Shown one piece after another: positions 9,848 to 18,687 of a DNA stretch of 64,000 bases (position 1 is its first letter; every line of letters begins with the position of its first letter). Both the position numbers and the translations under genes were made by a program. Location of the stretch: positions 79,451 to 143,450 of the forward strand of contig NZ_JADPEL010000004.1 of NCBI RefSeq assembly GCF_015667795.1, in the 5' to 3' direction. The DNA comes from Clostridium sp. D53t1_180928_C8. GTDB lineage: Bacteria; Bacillota; Clostridia; Clostridiales; Clostridiaceae. The notes beneath the pieces were generated by a model. It was not told where the DNA came from. It was given only the letters and a program-made list of their open reading frames with translations, and made no database searches.

Positions 9848-10708
9848 ATGAGTCTTTTAAAAAAAGATGATTATATAGGTATTGTAGCCTGTTCTAATGG
9901 TCAACCACTATCTAATAATGCTAAAATTGCAAACTTATTATTGCAGTTAAAAAGTTTAAATTTAACTCCTATTTGCAGTAAATACATTTATGAAATTAAC
10001 TCACCTTTTAATGGTTCTGCTGAAGCTAAGGGTAAAATCTTTATGGATTTATATAAAAATAATAAAATAAAAGCTATTTTTGATATTTCCGGTGGGGATT
10101 TAGCAAACGAAGTTTTAGATTATTTAGATTATAAATATATAGCTGAAAACCCCAAACCATTCTTTGGTTATAGTGATTTAACTACAGTACTAAATGCTAT
10201 TTATTCCCAAACAAATAATCAAGTTTATCTTTATCAAATAAGAAACCTTATTTATTCTGATAGCGAAAGTCAAAAAGCTAATTTTATAAACAGTTTATTT
10301 AATGATAAAAATGATTTATTTAATTTTTCTTATAAATTTATTCAAGGTAGAAAAATAGAAGGCATCGTTGTTGGTGGAAATATTCGTTGCCTATTAAAAT
10401 TAGCTGGAACTAAATATATGCCTGATCTTACAGATAAGGTTTTATTTCTAGAAAGCATGGGTGGAGAGGCTGGACTTATGTCAACCTTTTTAAATCAACT
10501 TAAACAAATGGGAGCTTTTAATAAAATTAAAGGCTTAATACTAGGCACTTTCAGTAAAATGCAGGAAAATAATATATCTCCTACTATTGAAGAATTAGCA
10601 GTAAAAATAATAAATAATCCTAATTTACCTATTGCCAAAACAGAAGAAATTGGTCATGGAGTTAATTCTAAATGTATTATAATTGGTAAAAATATTATTC
10701 TTAAATAA
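9848..10708 (+). CDS. LD-carboxypeptidase / MccF-like peptidase (S66 family)
   Basis: 286 residues, the usual S66 length, starting at an ATG after TTGGAGG. The Ser-Glu-His triad typical of S66 serine peptidases is readable: Ser109 in GYSDLT, Glu202 in FLESMGGE, and His270 in GHG near the end. The SGGDLANEVL segment fits the conserved nucleotide-like loop region of the family. Family knowledge: members trim the terminal D-Ala from tetrapeptides during murein recycling, or cleave and detoxify microcin-C-like peptide conjugates. No signal peptide is visible, so it acts in the cytoplasm. It is a single gene divergent from the sialidase; the exact substrate cannot be told from sequence. Confidence 0.88.
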   Translation: MSLLKKDDYIGIVACSNGQPLSNNAKIANLLLQLKSLNLTPICSKYIYEINSPFNGSAEAKGKIFMDLYKNNKIKAIFDISGGDLANEVLDYLDYKYIAENPKPFFGYSDLTTVLNAIYSQTNNQVYLYQIRNLIYSDSESQKANFINSLFNDKNDLFNFSYKFIQGRKIEGIVVGGNIRCLLKLAGTKYMPDLTDKVLFLESMGGEAGLMSTFLNQLKQMGAFNKIKGLILGTFSKMQENNISPTIEELAVKIINNPNLPIAKTEEIGHGVNSKCIIIGKNIILK

Positions 10709-10757
10709 ATTTGAAGCTGTATATCAGCTTCTTTTTTTGTATTTTTTACAAATTCTA

Positions 10758-10786
10758 TTGACTATTAACCACCAAATTGATAATAT
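10758..10786 (+). promoter_or_regulatory. Sigma-A promoter of the ytrA-like ABC operon
   Basis: TTGACT (10758-10763), a spacer of exactly 17 bases, then TAATAT (10781-10786). It lies 44 bases upstream of the GntR-family gene and abuts the palindrome at 10787. Confidence 0.8.
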
Positions 10787-10809
10787 GTGTATATATAAAT
10801 TATATACAC
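10787..10809 (+). promoter_or_regulatory. Palindromic operator, probably for the GntR/YtrA-type repressor
   Basis: A perfect 9-bp inverted repeat, GTGTATATA - 5 bases - TATATACAC. It begins at the base after the -10 hexamer, where a bound repressor would block the start of transcription. The GTGTA...TACAC ends resemble YtrA-type operators known in Firmicutes. Autoregulation is inference. Confidence 0.7.
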
Positions 10810-10829
10810 TTAGATACGGAGGTGAACAC

Positions 10830-11204
10830 TTGGATATATTAATTAGTAATTCCTCACCAGTTGCACTTTATGAACAAATAGAAACACAAATTAAAAATCA
10901 AATTTTAAATGGTAACATAAAGTCTGGAGATCCACTTCCTTCAATAAGATCACTAGCAAAAGAGCTTAAAGTTAGTATAATCACTACTAAAAGAGCTTAT
11001 GAAGAACTAGAAAACGAAGGCTTTATTGAAACAGTTGTTGGAAAAGGAACTTTTGTTTCTGGAGCTAATTCTGAAAGATTGAAAGAAGCTGCAATGGCTG
11101 AAATGGAAAGTAGACTTGAAGAAGTTATTATTTCAGCTAAATCACTTGGTTTAACTTTAGATGAATGTATTGAGATATTTAAAAGTTTATATGAGGAGGT
11201 ATAA
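10830..11204 (+). CDS. GntR-family (YtrA subfamily) transcriptional regulator
   Basis: 124 residues from a TTG start at 10830, chosen because GGAGGTG (10818-10824) precedes it at good spacing and the family usually begins this way. The open frame extends further upstream to 10683, but that stretch contains the promoter. The winged helix covers about 10-78 (LPSIRSLAKEL, TTKRAYEELE, VGKGTFV) and is followed by a short all-helical tail. YtrA-type regulators lack a large ligand domain and repress adjacent ABC exporters, often responding to cell-wall-active antibiotics. The gene ends 2 bases before the ABC ATPase start, so translation is likely coupled. Confidence 0.9.
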   Translation: MDILISNSSPVALYEQIETQIKNQILNGNIKSGDPLPSIRSLAKELKVSIITTKRAYEELENEGFIETVVGKGTFVSGANSERLKEAAMAEMESRLEEVIISAKSLGLTLDECIEIFKSLYEEV

Positions 11205-11206
11205 CT

Positions 11207-12058
11207 ATGAATGCAATTGAAATTCGTAATTTAGAAAAAAACTATAATAATTTTTCTTTAACTATAGACAAGCTTGATATTCCTGAAGGATATATTACAG
11301 GCTTTATTGGCCCAAATGGCTCTGGTAAAACAACTACTATCAAAGCTTTACTTGGAATGGTAAAACCTAAGTCTGGAGAAATTAATATTTTTAATACTAA
11401 TATTATTAAAAATGTTAAAGTAAAAGAAAATATTGCTTATGTTGGAGATGACGCAGGTTTTTTAGGAGAAAGTAAGCTTTCTAATCTTCATAAAATAATC
11501 TCTAAATTTTATCATAATTGGGATGAAACCTTATATCAAAAGTATTTAACTAAATTTAATATTAATGAAAATAAGTTTTACAAAGATTTATCTAAAGGCC
11601 AGAAAAAGCAATTTGAACTTGTAATAGCTTTATGTCATCATCCAAAGCTTTTAATAATGGATGAACCAACTTCAAGCTTAGATCCAATAATAAGAAATGA
11701 ATTTTTAGAGCTTATGCAAGAGCATATGGAAATGGATAATATGACTGTTTTTTACTCAACTCATATAACTACAGATTTAGATAAATCTGCTGATTTTATA
11801 GTTATGCTATACAATGGTAAAATTCTTCTTCAAGGTGAAAAAGATGATATATTAGATAATCATGTACTTGTTAAAAGTAAAAAGAATTTAATTGATGATA
11901 CACTTAAGAAAGAATTCATTTCTCTAAAAGAATATGCCTTTGGCTTTGAAGGGTTAATAGCTAATAAGAAAAAAGCTTATGAACTTTTTGGAGACGAAGC
12001 AATTTATGAAAAATGTACGCTTGAAGATCTTTTATTGTATTACACTAGGAGGGATTAA
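11207..12058 (+). CDS. ABC transporter ATP-binding protein (YtrB/BcrA type)
   Basis: 283 residues after GAGGAGG. Walker A is GPNGSGKTT, the signature is LSKGQKKQ (Q in place of the usual second G region), Walker B is LLIMDEPTSSLD, and the H-loop is STH. It has the C-terminal extension usual for exporter ATPases of this class. It is the nucleotide-binding half of the exporter whose membrane half follows 3 bases later. With the YtrA-type repressor upstream, this looks like an antibiotic- or envelope-stress-inducible exporter; the cargo is unknown. Confidence 0.92.
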   Translation: MNAIEIRNLEKNYNNFSLTIDKLDIPEGYITGFIGPNGSGKTTTIKALLGMVKPKSGEINIFNTNIIKNVKVKENIAYVGDDAGFLGESKLSNLHKIISKFYHNWDETLYQKYLTKFNINENKFYKDLSKGQKKQFELVIALCHHPKLLIMDEPTSSLDPIIRNEFLELMQEHMEMDNMTVFYSTHITTDLDKSADFIVMLYNGKILLQGEKDDILDNHVLVKSKKNLIDDTLKKEFISLKEYAFGFEGLIANKKKAYELFGDEAIYEKCTLEDLLLYYTRRD

Positions 12059-12061
12059 TTT

Positions 12062-12697
12062 ATGAATAATTTAGTTAATTTATTAAAATTAGAATTTAAT
12101 TCACTATTTGCAATAAAGAAAAACTTAATTTTCATACTAATTTTTGGTGCCATATTTGGTTTTATTCAACCTACTATGATTACTTTTGCAGGTGCAATGT
12201 ATTTAATGCTAGCTTCATATTCGGTTATTTTTTATGAAGAGAGAAGTAAAATGAATTATTTAATATATTCACTTCCTGTTACTACTAAAGAATATATTTT
12301 CTCAAGATATATATATTGCTTAATAAATACTCTAATTGCAATAATTATATCAGTTGTCTTATCAGTAATTATAAAATTAGTTGGTTTTACTAATTTAGAA
12401 AATACTATACCTCTTTATGGAGTTTCTTTGGTTACAGCTATAATTGGAGTATTCTTCACAGCTGTATTAATGCCAGCAACTCTTTTATTAGGCTTTGAAA
12501 AAGGAAGATATGTTCTTGTATTTATTGCAGTATTTCCAATTTGTTTTTCTACTGCATTAGTTGAAATAATCCCAGAAATCAATATAAATTTAAGCACTTC
12601 AGCTTTATCAATTTTAGGTGTACTTATTGCTATAACAGTATTATTAGCATCTTACTTTATTACTAGCAATAGATTTGCTAAAAAAGAAGTACAATAA
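12062..12697 (+). CDS. ABC-2 type transporter permease
   Basis: 211 residues with about six hydrophobic segments and a short basic end (NRFAKKEVQ). It starts after AGGAGGG, 3 bases downstream of the ATPase stop. The FYEERSKMNYLIYSLPVTTKEYIFSRY segment, which must lie between membrane helices, is characteristic of ABC-2 permeases. It is the last gene of the three-gene operon and is followed by a strong terminator. Its partner is the upstream ATPase; the substrate is not deducible. Confidence 0.85.
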   Translation: MNNLVNLLKLEFNSLFAIKKNLIFILIFGAIFGFIQPTMITFAGAMYLMLASYSVIFYEERSKMNYLIYSLPVTTKEYIFSRYIYCLINTLIAIIISVVLSVIIKLVGFTNLENTIPLYGVSLVTAIIGVFFTAVLMPATLLLGFEKGRYVLVFIAVFPICFSTALVEIIPEININLSTSALSILGVLIAITVLLASYFITSNRFAKKEVQ

Positions 12698-12740
12698 AAA
12701 ACACAAGCTCTAAGTTATTTGTACTTAGAGCTTGTGTTTT
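12698..12740. terminator. Bidirectional terminator between convergent operons
   Basis: A perfect 17-bp stem (12698-12714 with 12724-12740) around a 9-base loop. T or A runs on both sides let it serve the plus ABC operon and the minus two-component operon. Confidence 0.9.
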
Positions 12741-12746
12741 AATCTA

Positions 12747-14285
12747 TTAACTTATTTTCCCACATTCAACTTGTTTTTTATAATTTAAAGGACTAACCCC
12801 AACATATTTCTTAAATTTACTATGGAAGTAATCAATATTTTTATAGCCTACCTTTTCACAAACTTGATATACTTTAAGCTTATCCTCCATAAGAAGATTT
12901 TTAGCATTTTCTATTCTTATTGTATCTAAATAAGTATTAAAACTCATACCTGTGTGACTTTTAAAAACCTTTCCTAAATATGCACTATTATAATTAAATA
13001 CCTCTGCTAAAAGTTCTAATTTTAAATCAGTATAATAATTTTTCTCAATATACTTAACTACTCTTTTTATAGATTTATCAGAGGTGTTAACTGAAATAAT
13101 TTGTGAAAGACGAAGTAATCTCTTTTCTAATAATAATATTATTTCACTTAAACTTTCAGTATTATAAATTTCCTTTATTATCACTTCACTATCTAAAGTT
13201 AAACTTTTTTCTATTTGATAATCAATTTTAATCTTTTCATAAAAATCCAAACAATTTTTTGTTATTAAAACTTTTATTTGCTCTTCAGTATAAAGCTTAG
13301 ATTGAATTAATTTTTTAAAATTGCTTAATAATTCTCTAATTTTACTACATTCTCCTATTTCAACATAAGTACAAATTCTATTTATTATATCCATCTCCTC
13401 AAGTAAAAATCCCCTTTTCATAACCTCACTGACTTTTTGGGTAGTAAGAATTTCTTCATCTAAAAATAAAAATCGTGCTTTCATTAAATCGTTAGCACTA
13501 TTATAAGATAAAATTATTTCATCAACATTTTTAACACTCTTACCAACTGTTAAAAACATTCTCCCCTTTAAATACTTATTAACTTCTTTATTTATATTAT
13601 TTAATATATTCATTGAGTGATTGCTATTAATATCACAAAATAATATTGCAACTTTATTTTTAACCTTACATACCTCAATGCCCTCAATATTATTTATCTT
13701 CTTTTTAACACAATTCTCTAATTCTATTAAATTTTCATTTTTAGTTTTGTAATCATAATTTAAAATTAAAGCTACTGAATAATTAGAGTAATTAAAATAA
13801 TTAACTATTTCTTCATAGTCATCAACTGGTTTTCCTAACATAAGCTGAACCAATGAGTATTCCTTAGCATAACTTTTCTGAACCGCTATATTTCTTAATT
13901 CATTTTTTTCTTCTTCAATTTCATTTTTTAACTCAATTGCTATATCATATAATTCATCTTCATCAATCGGCTTTAATAAATAAGATTTAACACCATATTT
14001 TATAGCTACTTTAGCATATTGAAAATCTGAATATCCACTAATAATAACAAATTTCCCTTTAAACCCATTCTCAACACTTTCCTTAATTACATCTAGCCCA
14101 ATTTTTCCTGGCATCTTTATATCTATAAGTACCAAATCTGGATTTAATTCACATATTTTATTATATGTATCATCTCCATCAGTACCTTCTCCAGAAACCT
14201 TAAATCCAATTTCCTCCCATGGTACTATATTTTTTATTCCTTCTCTTACATATGGTTCATCATCTGCAATTAAAACTTTTAGCAT
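12747..14285 (-). CDS. YesN-type response regulator with AraC DNA-binding domain
   Basis: 512 residues. The N-terminal receiver has the acidic pocket ADDE (8-10), phospho-acceptor Asp55 in LIDIKMPG and Lys near 106 in LLKPID. A long middle region (about 130-400) is followed by a C-terminal AraC/XylS double helix-turn-helix (about 410-508; FNYNSAYLGKVFKSHTG, VCEKVGYKNIDYFHSKFKKYVG, SPLNYK). The start ATG overlaps the kinase gene by several bases and has GGGGGAG upstream. Family knowledge: YesN regulators activate adjacent carbohydrate-uptake operons in response to extracellular sugars. Here the likely targets are the importer and glycosidase genes to the right. Confidence 0.92.
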   Translation of the reverse strand: MLKVLIADDEPYVREGIKNIVPWEEIGFKVSGEGTDGDDTYNKICELNPDLVLIDIKMPGKIGLDVIKESVENGFKGKFVIISGYSDFQYAKVAIKYGVKSYLLKPIDEDELYDIAIELKNEIEEEKNELRNIAVQKSYAKEYSLVQLMLGKPVDDYEEIVNYFNYSNYSVALILNYDYKTKNENLIELENCVKKKINNIEGIEVCKVKNKVAILFCDINSNHSMNILNNINKEVNKYLKGRMFLTVGKSVKNVDEIILSYNSANDLMKARFLFLDEEILTTQKVSEVMKRGFLLEEMDIINRICTYVEIGECSKIRELLSNFKKLIQSKLYTEEQIKVLITKNCLDFYEKIKIDYQIEKSLTLDSEVIIKEIYNTESLSEIILLLEKRLLRLSQIISVNTSDKSIKRVVKYIEKNYYTDLKLELLAEVFNYNSAYLGKVFKSHTGMSFNTYLDTIRIENAKNLLMEDKLKVYQVCEKVGYKNIDYFHSKFKKYVGVSPLNYKKQVECGKIS

Positions 14286-16069
14286 AAACTTTTCTCCCCC
14301 TCAATAGCTGGTAATATTAAAACTACTTTTGTTCCAATACCTAACTCACTAAACACATACATACCATATTTATCACCATAATATATTTTTATTCTTTCAT
14401 TTATATTTCCCATTCCAATACTTTGATGTCCATTTTCTTTTACAGTTTTATTCTCTAAATTTTCATTAATAAACTCTAATCGTTCTTTTGATATTCCACA
14501 ACCATTATCTGATATTTCAACAATAAGGTACCCTAAATCCTCAAACGCACTTACTGTTATTTTACCCTTTTCTTTAGTTCCTTCTAAACCATGAACAAAA
14601 GCATTTTCAACGATTGGTTGTAATAATAAAGGTAATATATTATATTTTTTTTCATCTACATCAATATTAAATTCATAATCAACCTTCCCTTTAAATCTTA
14701 ACTGTTGTATCTCCAAATAATTTTTTACTAATTCCAATTCTGATTCAAAAGAAACATTTTCATTACTAACCTCTAAATTTCTCCTCATTATTCTCCCTAA
14801 CTTTTTAACAATTCCGGCAAGTTCTCTATCTCCATTACAGAATGCTCTCATCCTAATTGTTTCTAAAGTATTATATAAAAAATGTGGATTAATTTGACTT
14901 GCCAACATTTTAAACTCTGCCTCTTTTTGCTTAACTATTAACTTTTCTTCTTTTAACTCTTTTACATATACCTCATTAATTAGTTTATTTATACTTTCCA
15001 TCATTATATATAAGTCATCATAAACTTCTGATATCTCATCATTTCCATCTATATTCTTTTTAATATTAAAATTACCCTTAACTACTTTATGCATTTCATT
15101 TCTAAGTATATTTATTCTATTTGAAAAATTTTTAGAAAAATATAATATTACAATTAATGAAAATATAATTGAAAACCCAATTATAAGTACACTTTTATTA
15201 ACAATTTTATTTGATTCTAATGTAATCATATCTACAGGTACATTTACTAAAACTTGAAATGTATTATTAAATGATTTATCTAATTTAAAGGTATTTAAAA
15301 TTAAATGATCTCCATCCTCATTAAATTCTTCCTTTATCTCATAATAATAACTTGCCTCTGCTTCACTTTCATCTAAATCTGCCATTTCTCCAATTTTAAG
15401 CTCATTAGAATATATAACCCTTCCGTCTACTAATATGCTTGTCTTATATCTCTCATCATTTACAATATTAGCTAAATAACTTTGATTTATTCTTATCACT
15501 AATACTCCAATATGCCCTCTAGCTGTTGAATTAATTGATCTAACAAGGGATAAATTATAATTTCCAGTTGTCTCATCTCTTTTATATAACCAAGTTATTA
15601 TCCCCTTATCTTCTATTGCTTTTTTATACCAATCACTATTTCTGACTTCATCCGTAACTTTAAATATTCCTGTTGAATTTAATAAGCTATCATTATCTAC
15701 ATACATTTCTACTCCAGTAAATTCACTATAATACTTTAAATAATCACCTAATATAGTGTAATCATTGTATGCTGAGACAACCTCCCCATAATTATCATAT
15801 GTTTTTTTTAACATTGAATGTAAATTATCATCTTGATAAATCATGTCAGAAGTATTTATTGCTAATTTTAATACTTCTTCCATCCTAGATTTAACCGAGT
15901 TATTATTATATCTACCTTCCTTGATTGCATTTTGCACTACTATACTATTCATTCTTGACGTTAGATATATACCAACTATAAGTACAGTAATTATTACTAT
16001 AGATAAATAAGAAACTACTAATTTAGTCCTTATTTTCATGCCATTAATTATACTTTTTATATACTTCAT
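14279..16069 (-). CDS. YesM-type sensor histidine kinase
   Basis: About 596 residues from the ATG at 16069. A GTG at 16084 would add five residues, but it has no ribosome site and lies almost at the predicted transcription start. Topology is a membrane helix near the N-terminus, an extracellular sensor domain of about 250 residues, a second helix, HAMP, then a His_kinase domain with the phospho-acceptor His in QINPHFLYNTLE (about residue 395) and an HATPase domain (NAFVHG, DNGCGI, GMGNI). It signals to the overlapping YesN regulator. It is transcribed separately from the glycosidases, whose terminator lies upstream. The sensed ligand is probably an oligosaccharide handled by the adjacent locus (inference). 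Confidence 0.9.
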   Translation of the reverse strand: MKYIKSIINGMKIRTKLVVSYLSIVIITVLIVGIYLTSRMNSIVVQNAIKEGRYNNNSVKSRMEEVLKLAINTSDMIYQDDNLHSMLKKTYDNYGEVVSAYNDYTILGDYLKYYSEFTGVEMYVDNDSLLNSTGIFKVTDEVRNSDWYKKAIEDKGIITWLYKRDETTGNYNLSLVRSINSTARGHIGVLVIRINQSYLANIVNDERYKTSILVDGRVIYSNELKIGEMADLDESEAEASYYYEIKEEFNEDGDHLILNTFKLDKSFNNTFQVLVNVPVDMITLESNKIVNKSVLIIGFSIIFSLIVILYFSKNFSNRINILRNEMHKVVKGNFNIKKNIDGNDEISEVYDDLYIMMESINKLINEVYVKELKEEKLIVKQKEAEFKMLASQINPHFLYNTLETIRMRAFCNGDRELAGIVKKLGRIMRRNLEVSNENVSFESELELVKNYLEIQQLRFKGKVDYEFNIDVDEKKYNILPLLLQPIVENAFVHGLEGTKEKGKITVSAFEDLGYLIVEISDNGCGISKERLEFINENLENKTVKENGHQSIGMGNINERIKIYYGDKYGMYVFSELGIGTKVVLILPAIEGEKSLC

Positions 16070-16092
16070 TTTTCCAATACCCACTTATAATT

Positions 16093-16121
16093 TTTATAAG
16101 ATTTCCCACATTATTTGTAAA
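16093..16121 (-). promoter_or_regulatory. Promoter of the kinase/regulator operon
   Basis: On the minus strand, TTTACA (16116-16121), a 17-base spacer, then TATAAA (16093-16098). The predicted start falls near 16086, giving a very short leader and favouring the ATG at 16069 over the GTG at 16084. Confidence 0.6.
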
Positions 16122-16315
16122 TTCTACATATTAACTTCAATATATCATATTTATTTTGTAATTGTATACATACTTCAAATTTTTATTACTTTTTTAATTT
16201 TTCCCTCTAATTTTATAGGTAATATATATATAATTATTATAGTATTTTATATTATATTTATATTATAAAATATAATATAAAGCTATTTTTATAATAATAA
16301 CTTCAAACATTTAAA

Positions 16316-16351
16316 AGAGAGTGTGAAATGTTCTTACAAATCACACTCTCT
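16316..16351 (-). terminator. Terminator of the GH31-GH3-GH95 gene group
   Basis: A perfect 11-bp stem (16316-16326 with 16341-16351), directly after the GH95 stop and followed on the minus strand by a TTTTAAAT tract. Confidence 0.85.
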
Positions 16352-16354
16352 ATT

Positions 16355-18676
16355 TTACTTTAATCTATATGATGTACCAGCTATAGTATCTATTTCAATA
16401 GTATCATTACTAAAACTTTTATCTAACCATTTTCCAAAATTAATTTTACACTTACCCCCAACGGTAGATTCTATAGAAAATTCAATTATTTTATTCTTAT
16501 CCCATTTAAAATTAACTATAAACCCTCCCCTTGCCTTTAGTCCTTTAACGCTTCCAACTGACCAACTACTTGGAATAGAAGGCAATATTTCTATAGCCTC
16601 TTCATGACTTTGAATAATCATTTCAGCTATTCCAGCAGTTCCTCCAAAGTTACCATCAATTTGAAATGGTGGATGTACACAAAATAAATTAATAAATGTT
16701 AAATTCTTTAATAGTACATGTAAATACTCATTAGCTAAATCTGCTTCTTTTAATCTTGCATAAAAATTAATTATCCATGCACAACTCCAGCCAGTATGTC
16801 CTCCCCCTGCACCTAGTCTTCTTTCTAATGTCTTTTTACTAGCCTCATATAATGAAGGAGTTTTTTTCTTAGTAATTTCCCTTCCAGGATAAAGAGCAAA
16901 CAAATGAGACATATGTCTATGTCCTGGTTCATATTCATCAAAGTCCTTAAACCATTCTTGAATAGCACCAAATTTATTTATTTTATACGCTGGCATTTTC
17001 CCGATGATTTCCATTAGTGTTTTCTTAAACTCTTTATCATACTTTAATATATCAATAGCTAATATACAATTGTTAAATAAATCTCTAATAATAGAGATAT
17101 CCATTGTAGACATCATACTTGCACAACACTTTCTTCCCTTATCATCTAAGAAATTATTTTCTGGAGATGTTGATGGACAAGTAACTAAACTTCCACTTTT
17201 ATCTTGAATTAAATAATCTAATAAAAATTGTGCTGCACCTTTCATAATTGGATATGCTTCATTTTTTAAAAATTTTTTATCTCTAGTAAAATCATAATGC
17301 TCCCAAAGATGCTGACACAGCCATGCTCCACCCATTGGCCAAAAACCCCATTCACTACTACCAGCTACTGTACTTGAATATCTCCATAAATCAACATTAT
17401 GATTTGCAACCCATCCATTACAATTAAACATTTCTTTAGCAGTTTTTGAGCCAGTTATACTTAAATCACTTAACATATTTAATAAAGGCTCATGACATTC
17501 TGATAAATTACAAACTTCTGCAGCCCAATAATTCATTTCAGTATTAATATTTACAGTATAATTACTACTCCAAGCTGGTCTTAAGTCTTCATTCCAAATC
17601 CCTTGTAAATTTGCTGGCTGACTTCCTCTCCTTGATGAACTTATTAAAAGGTATCTTCCGTATTGAAAATATAAACTTATTAATCCTAAATCTTCTTTTC
17701 CTTCTCTAAGTTTCTCTAATCTTTCATTGGTTGGAATATTACTAAAATCATCATTTCCCAATGAAAATTCAACTCTTGAAAAAAGCTTTTGATAATCCTC
17801 TATATGTCTACTTAGTAACTCTCTATATGGTATACTTTCAATTTTATCTATTTGATCATAACATAATATACTTTCATCTTTTCCTTCTATTCCAGGAGAT
17901 TTATCAAATCCATTAAAACTAGTATTAGCTACTAAAATTAAAGTAACATCACTAGCATTTTTTACATTTATAACACCATCTTTTTCATATATATCACCAT
18001 CATTAGCTCTTACTCTTAATGTTGATTGAAATCTCATTTCATCATCACTATTTTCAGAATAAATAATAGGCTTCTCTTCATTTACATAGACTGGTAATGC
18101 CCTTATTGGAGTTACTCCCTTAAGAACTAATGTATCTTCACCTTCTGATAAAACCTTTGATTTTAATAAGCTCTTTAATCCTATAGTTAAATTTATACTA
18201 TTAGGATTATCAGAACTTATTCTAACGATAATAGCATTATCTATCCCTGAAACAAACGCTTCCCTTTTATAATTAATACTATTAATTCTATATTTTGTAG
18301 TTACTATTGCTGTATTTAGATCTAACTCTCTAGTATAATCTTCATATTTATCATTACTTGGAAAGTTTAAATATAAATCTCCAAGCGGAACATAGGATTC
18401 TGTATATCCTGCCAAAAGCTTACTATTCATAAGCTCTTGTGCCTCATAATATTTTTCATTTAGAATTAAATTTCTTACTTCATCTAAATAGTTAATAGAT
18501 TCATAATTATTTTTATCACATGGAATACCTGTCCATAATGTATCTTCATTTAATGCAATTCTATCATTATACACATCTCCTGATACCATAGCTCCTAACT
18601 TACCATTTCCAAGTGGAAGATACTCCACCCATTCTCTTGCTGGTTCTTTATACCATAACTTTAATTTGTTTCTCAT
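16355..18676 (-). CDS. Cytoplasmic GH95 alpha-L-fucosidase / alpha-L-galactosidase
   Basis: 773 residues, no signal peptide. The N-terminal beta domain opens with WYKEPAREWVEYLPLGNGKLGAM, the opening typical of the family. The (alpha/alpha)6 catalytic region carries QGIWNEDLRPAWSSNYT, then NINTEMNYW with the Asn residues that assist catalysis in family 95, the Glu-bearing CPSTSPEN segment, HRHMSHL and QIDGNFGG. Family knowledge: it removes alpha-1,2-linked L-fucose, or L-galactose in plant glycans, by inversion. Sitting 11 bases after a GH3 gene and near a YicI-like alpha-xylosidase, its probable substrate is fucosyl or galactosyl caps on imported xyloglucan oligosaccharides. Activity on host 2'-fucosyl sugars is the alternative. 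Confidence 0.9.
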   Translation of the reverse strand: MRNKLKLWYKEPAREWVEYLPLGNGKLGAMVSGDVYNDRIALNEDTLWTGIPCDKNNYESINYLDEVRNLILNEKYYEAQELMNSKLLAGYTESYVPLGDLYLNFPSNDKYEDYTRELDLNTAIVTTKYRINSINYKREAFVSGIDNAIIVRISSDNPNSINLTIGLKSLLKSKVLSEGEDTLVLKGVTPIRALPVYVNEEKPIIYSENSDDEMRFQSTLRVRANDGDIYEKDGVINVKNASDVTLILVANTSFNGFDKSPGIEGKDESILCYDQIDKIESIPYRELLSRHIEDYQKLFSRVEFSLGNDDFSNIPTNERLEKLREGKEDLGLISLYFQYGRYLLISSSRRGSQPANLQGIWNEDLRPAWSSNYTVNINTEMNYWAAEVCNLSECHEPLLNMLSDLSITGSKTAKEMFNCNGWVANHNVDLWRYSSTVAGSSEWGFWPMGGAWLCQHLWEHYDFTRDKKFLKNEAYPIMKGAAQFLLDYLIQDKSGSLVTCPSTSPENNFLDDKGRKCCASMMSTMDISIIRDLFNNCILAIDILKYDKEFKKTLMEIIGKMPAYKINKFGAIQEWFKDFDEYEPGHRHMSHLFALYPGREITKKKTPSLYEASKKTLERRLGAGGGHTGWSCAWIINFYARLKEADLANEYLHVLLKNLTFINLFCVHPPFQIDGNFGGTAGIAEMIIQSHEEAIEILPSIPSSWSVGSVKGLKARGGFIVNFKWDKNKIIEFSIESTVGGKCKINFGKWLDKSFSNDTIEIDTIAGTSYRLK

Positions 18677-18687
18677 AATTCTTACCC

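Noticed and set aside
10683-10829. N-terminal extension of the GntR-family regulator
   Set aside because: The stretch contains the promoter and operator, encodes a non-family hydrophobic sequence and overlaps the preceding gene; the TTG at 10830 with GGAGGTG is a better start.
12415-12597. 60-residue minus-strand open frame inside the ABC permease gene
   Set aside because: Antisense to a clear membrane protein gene, without ribosome site or recognisable motif.
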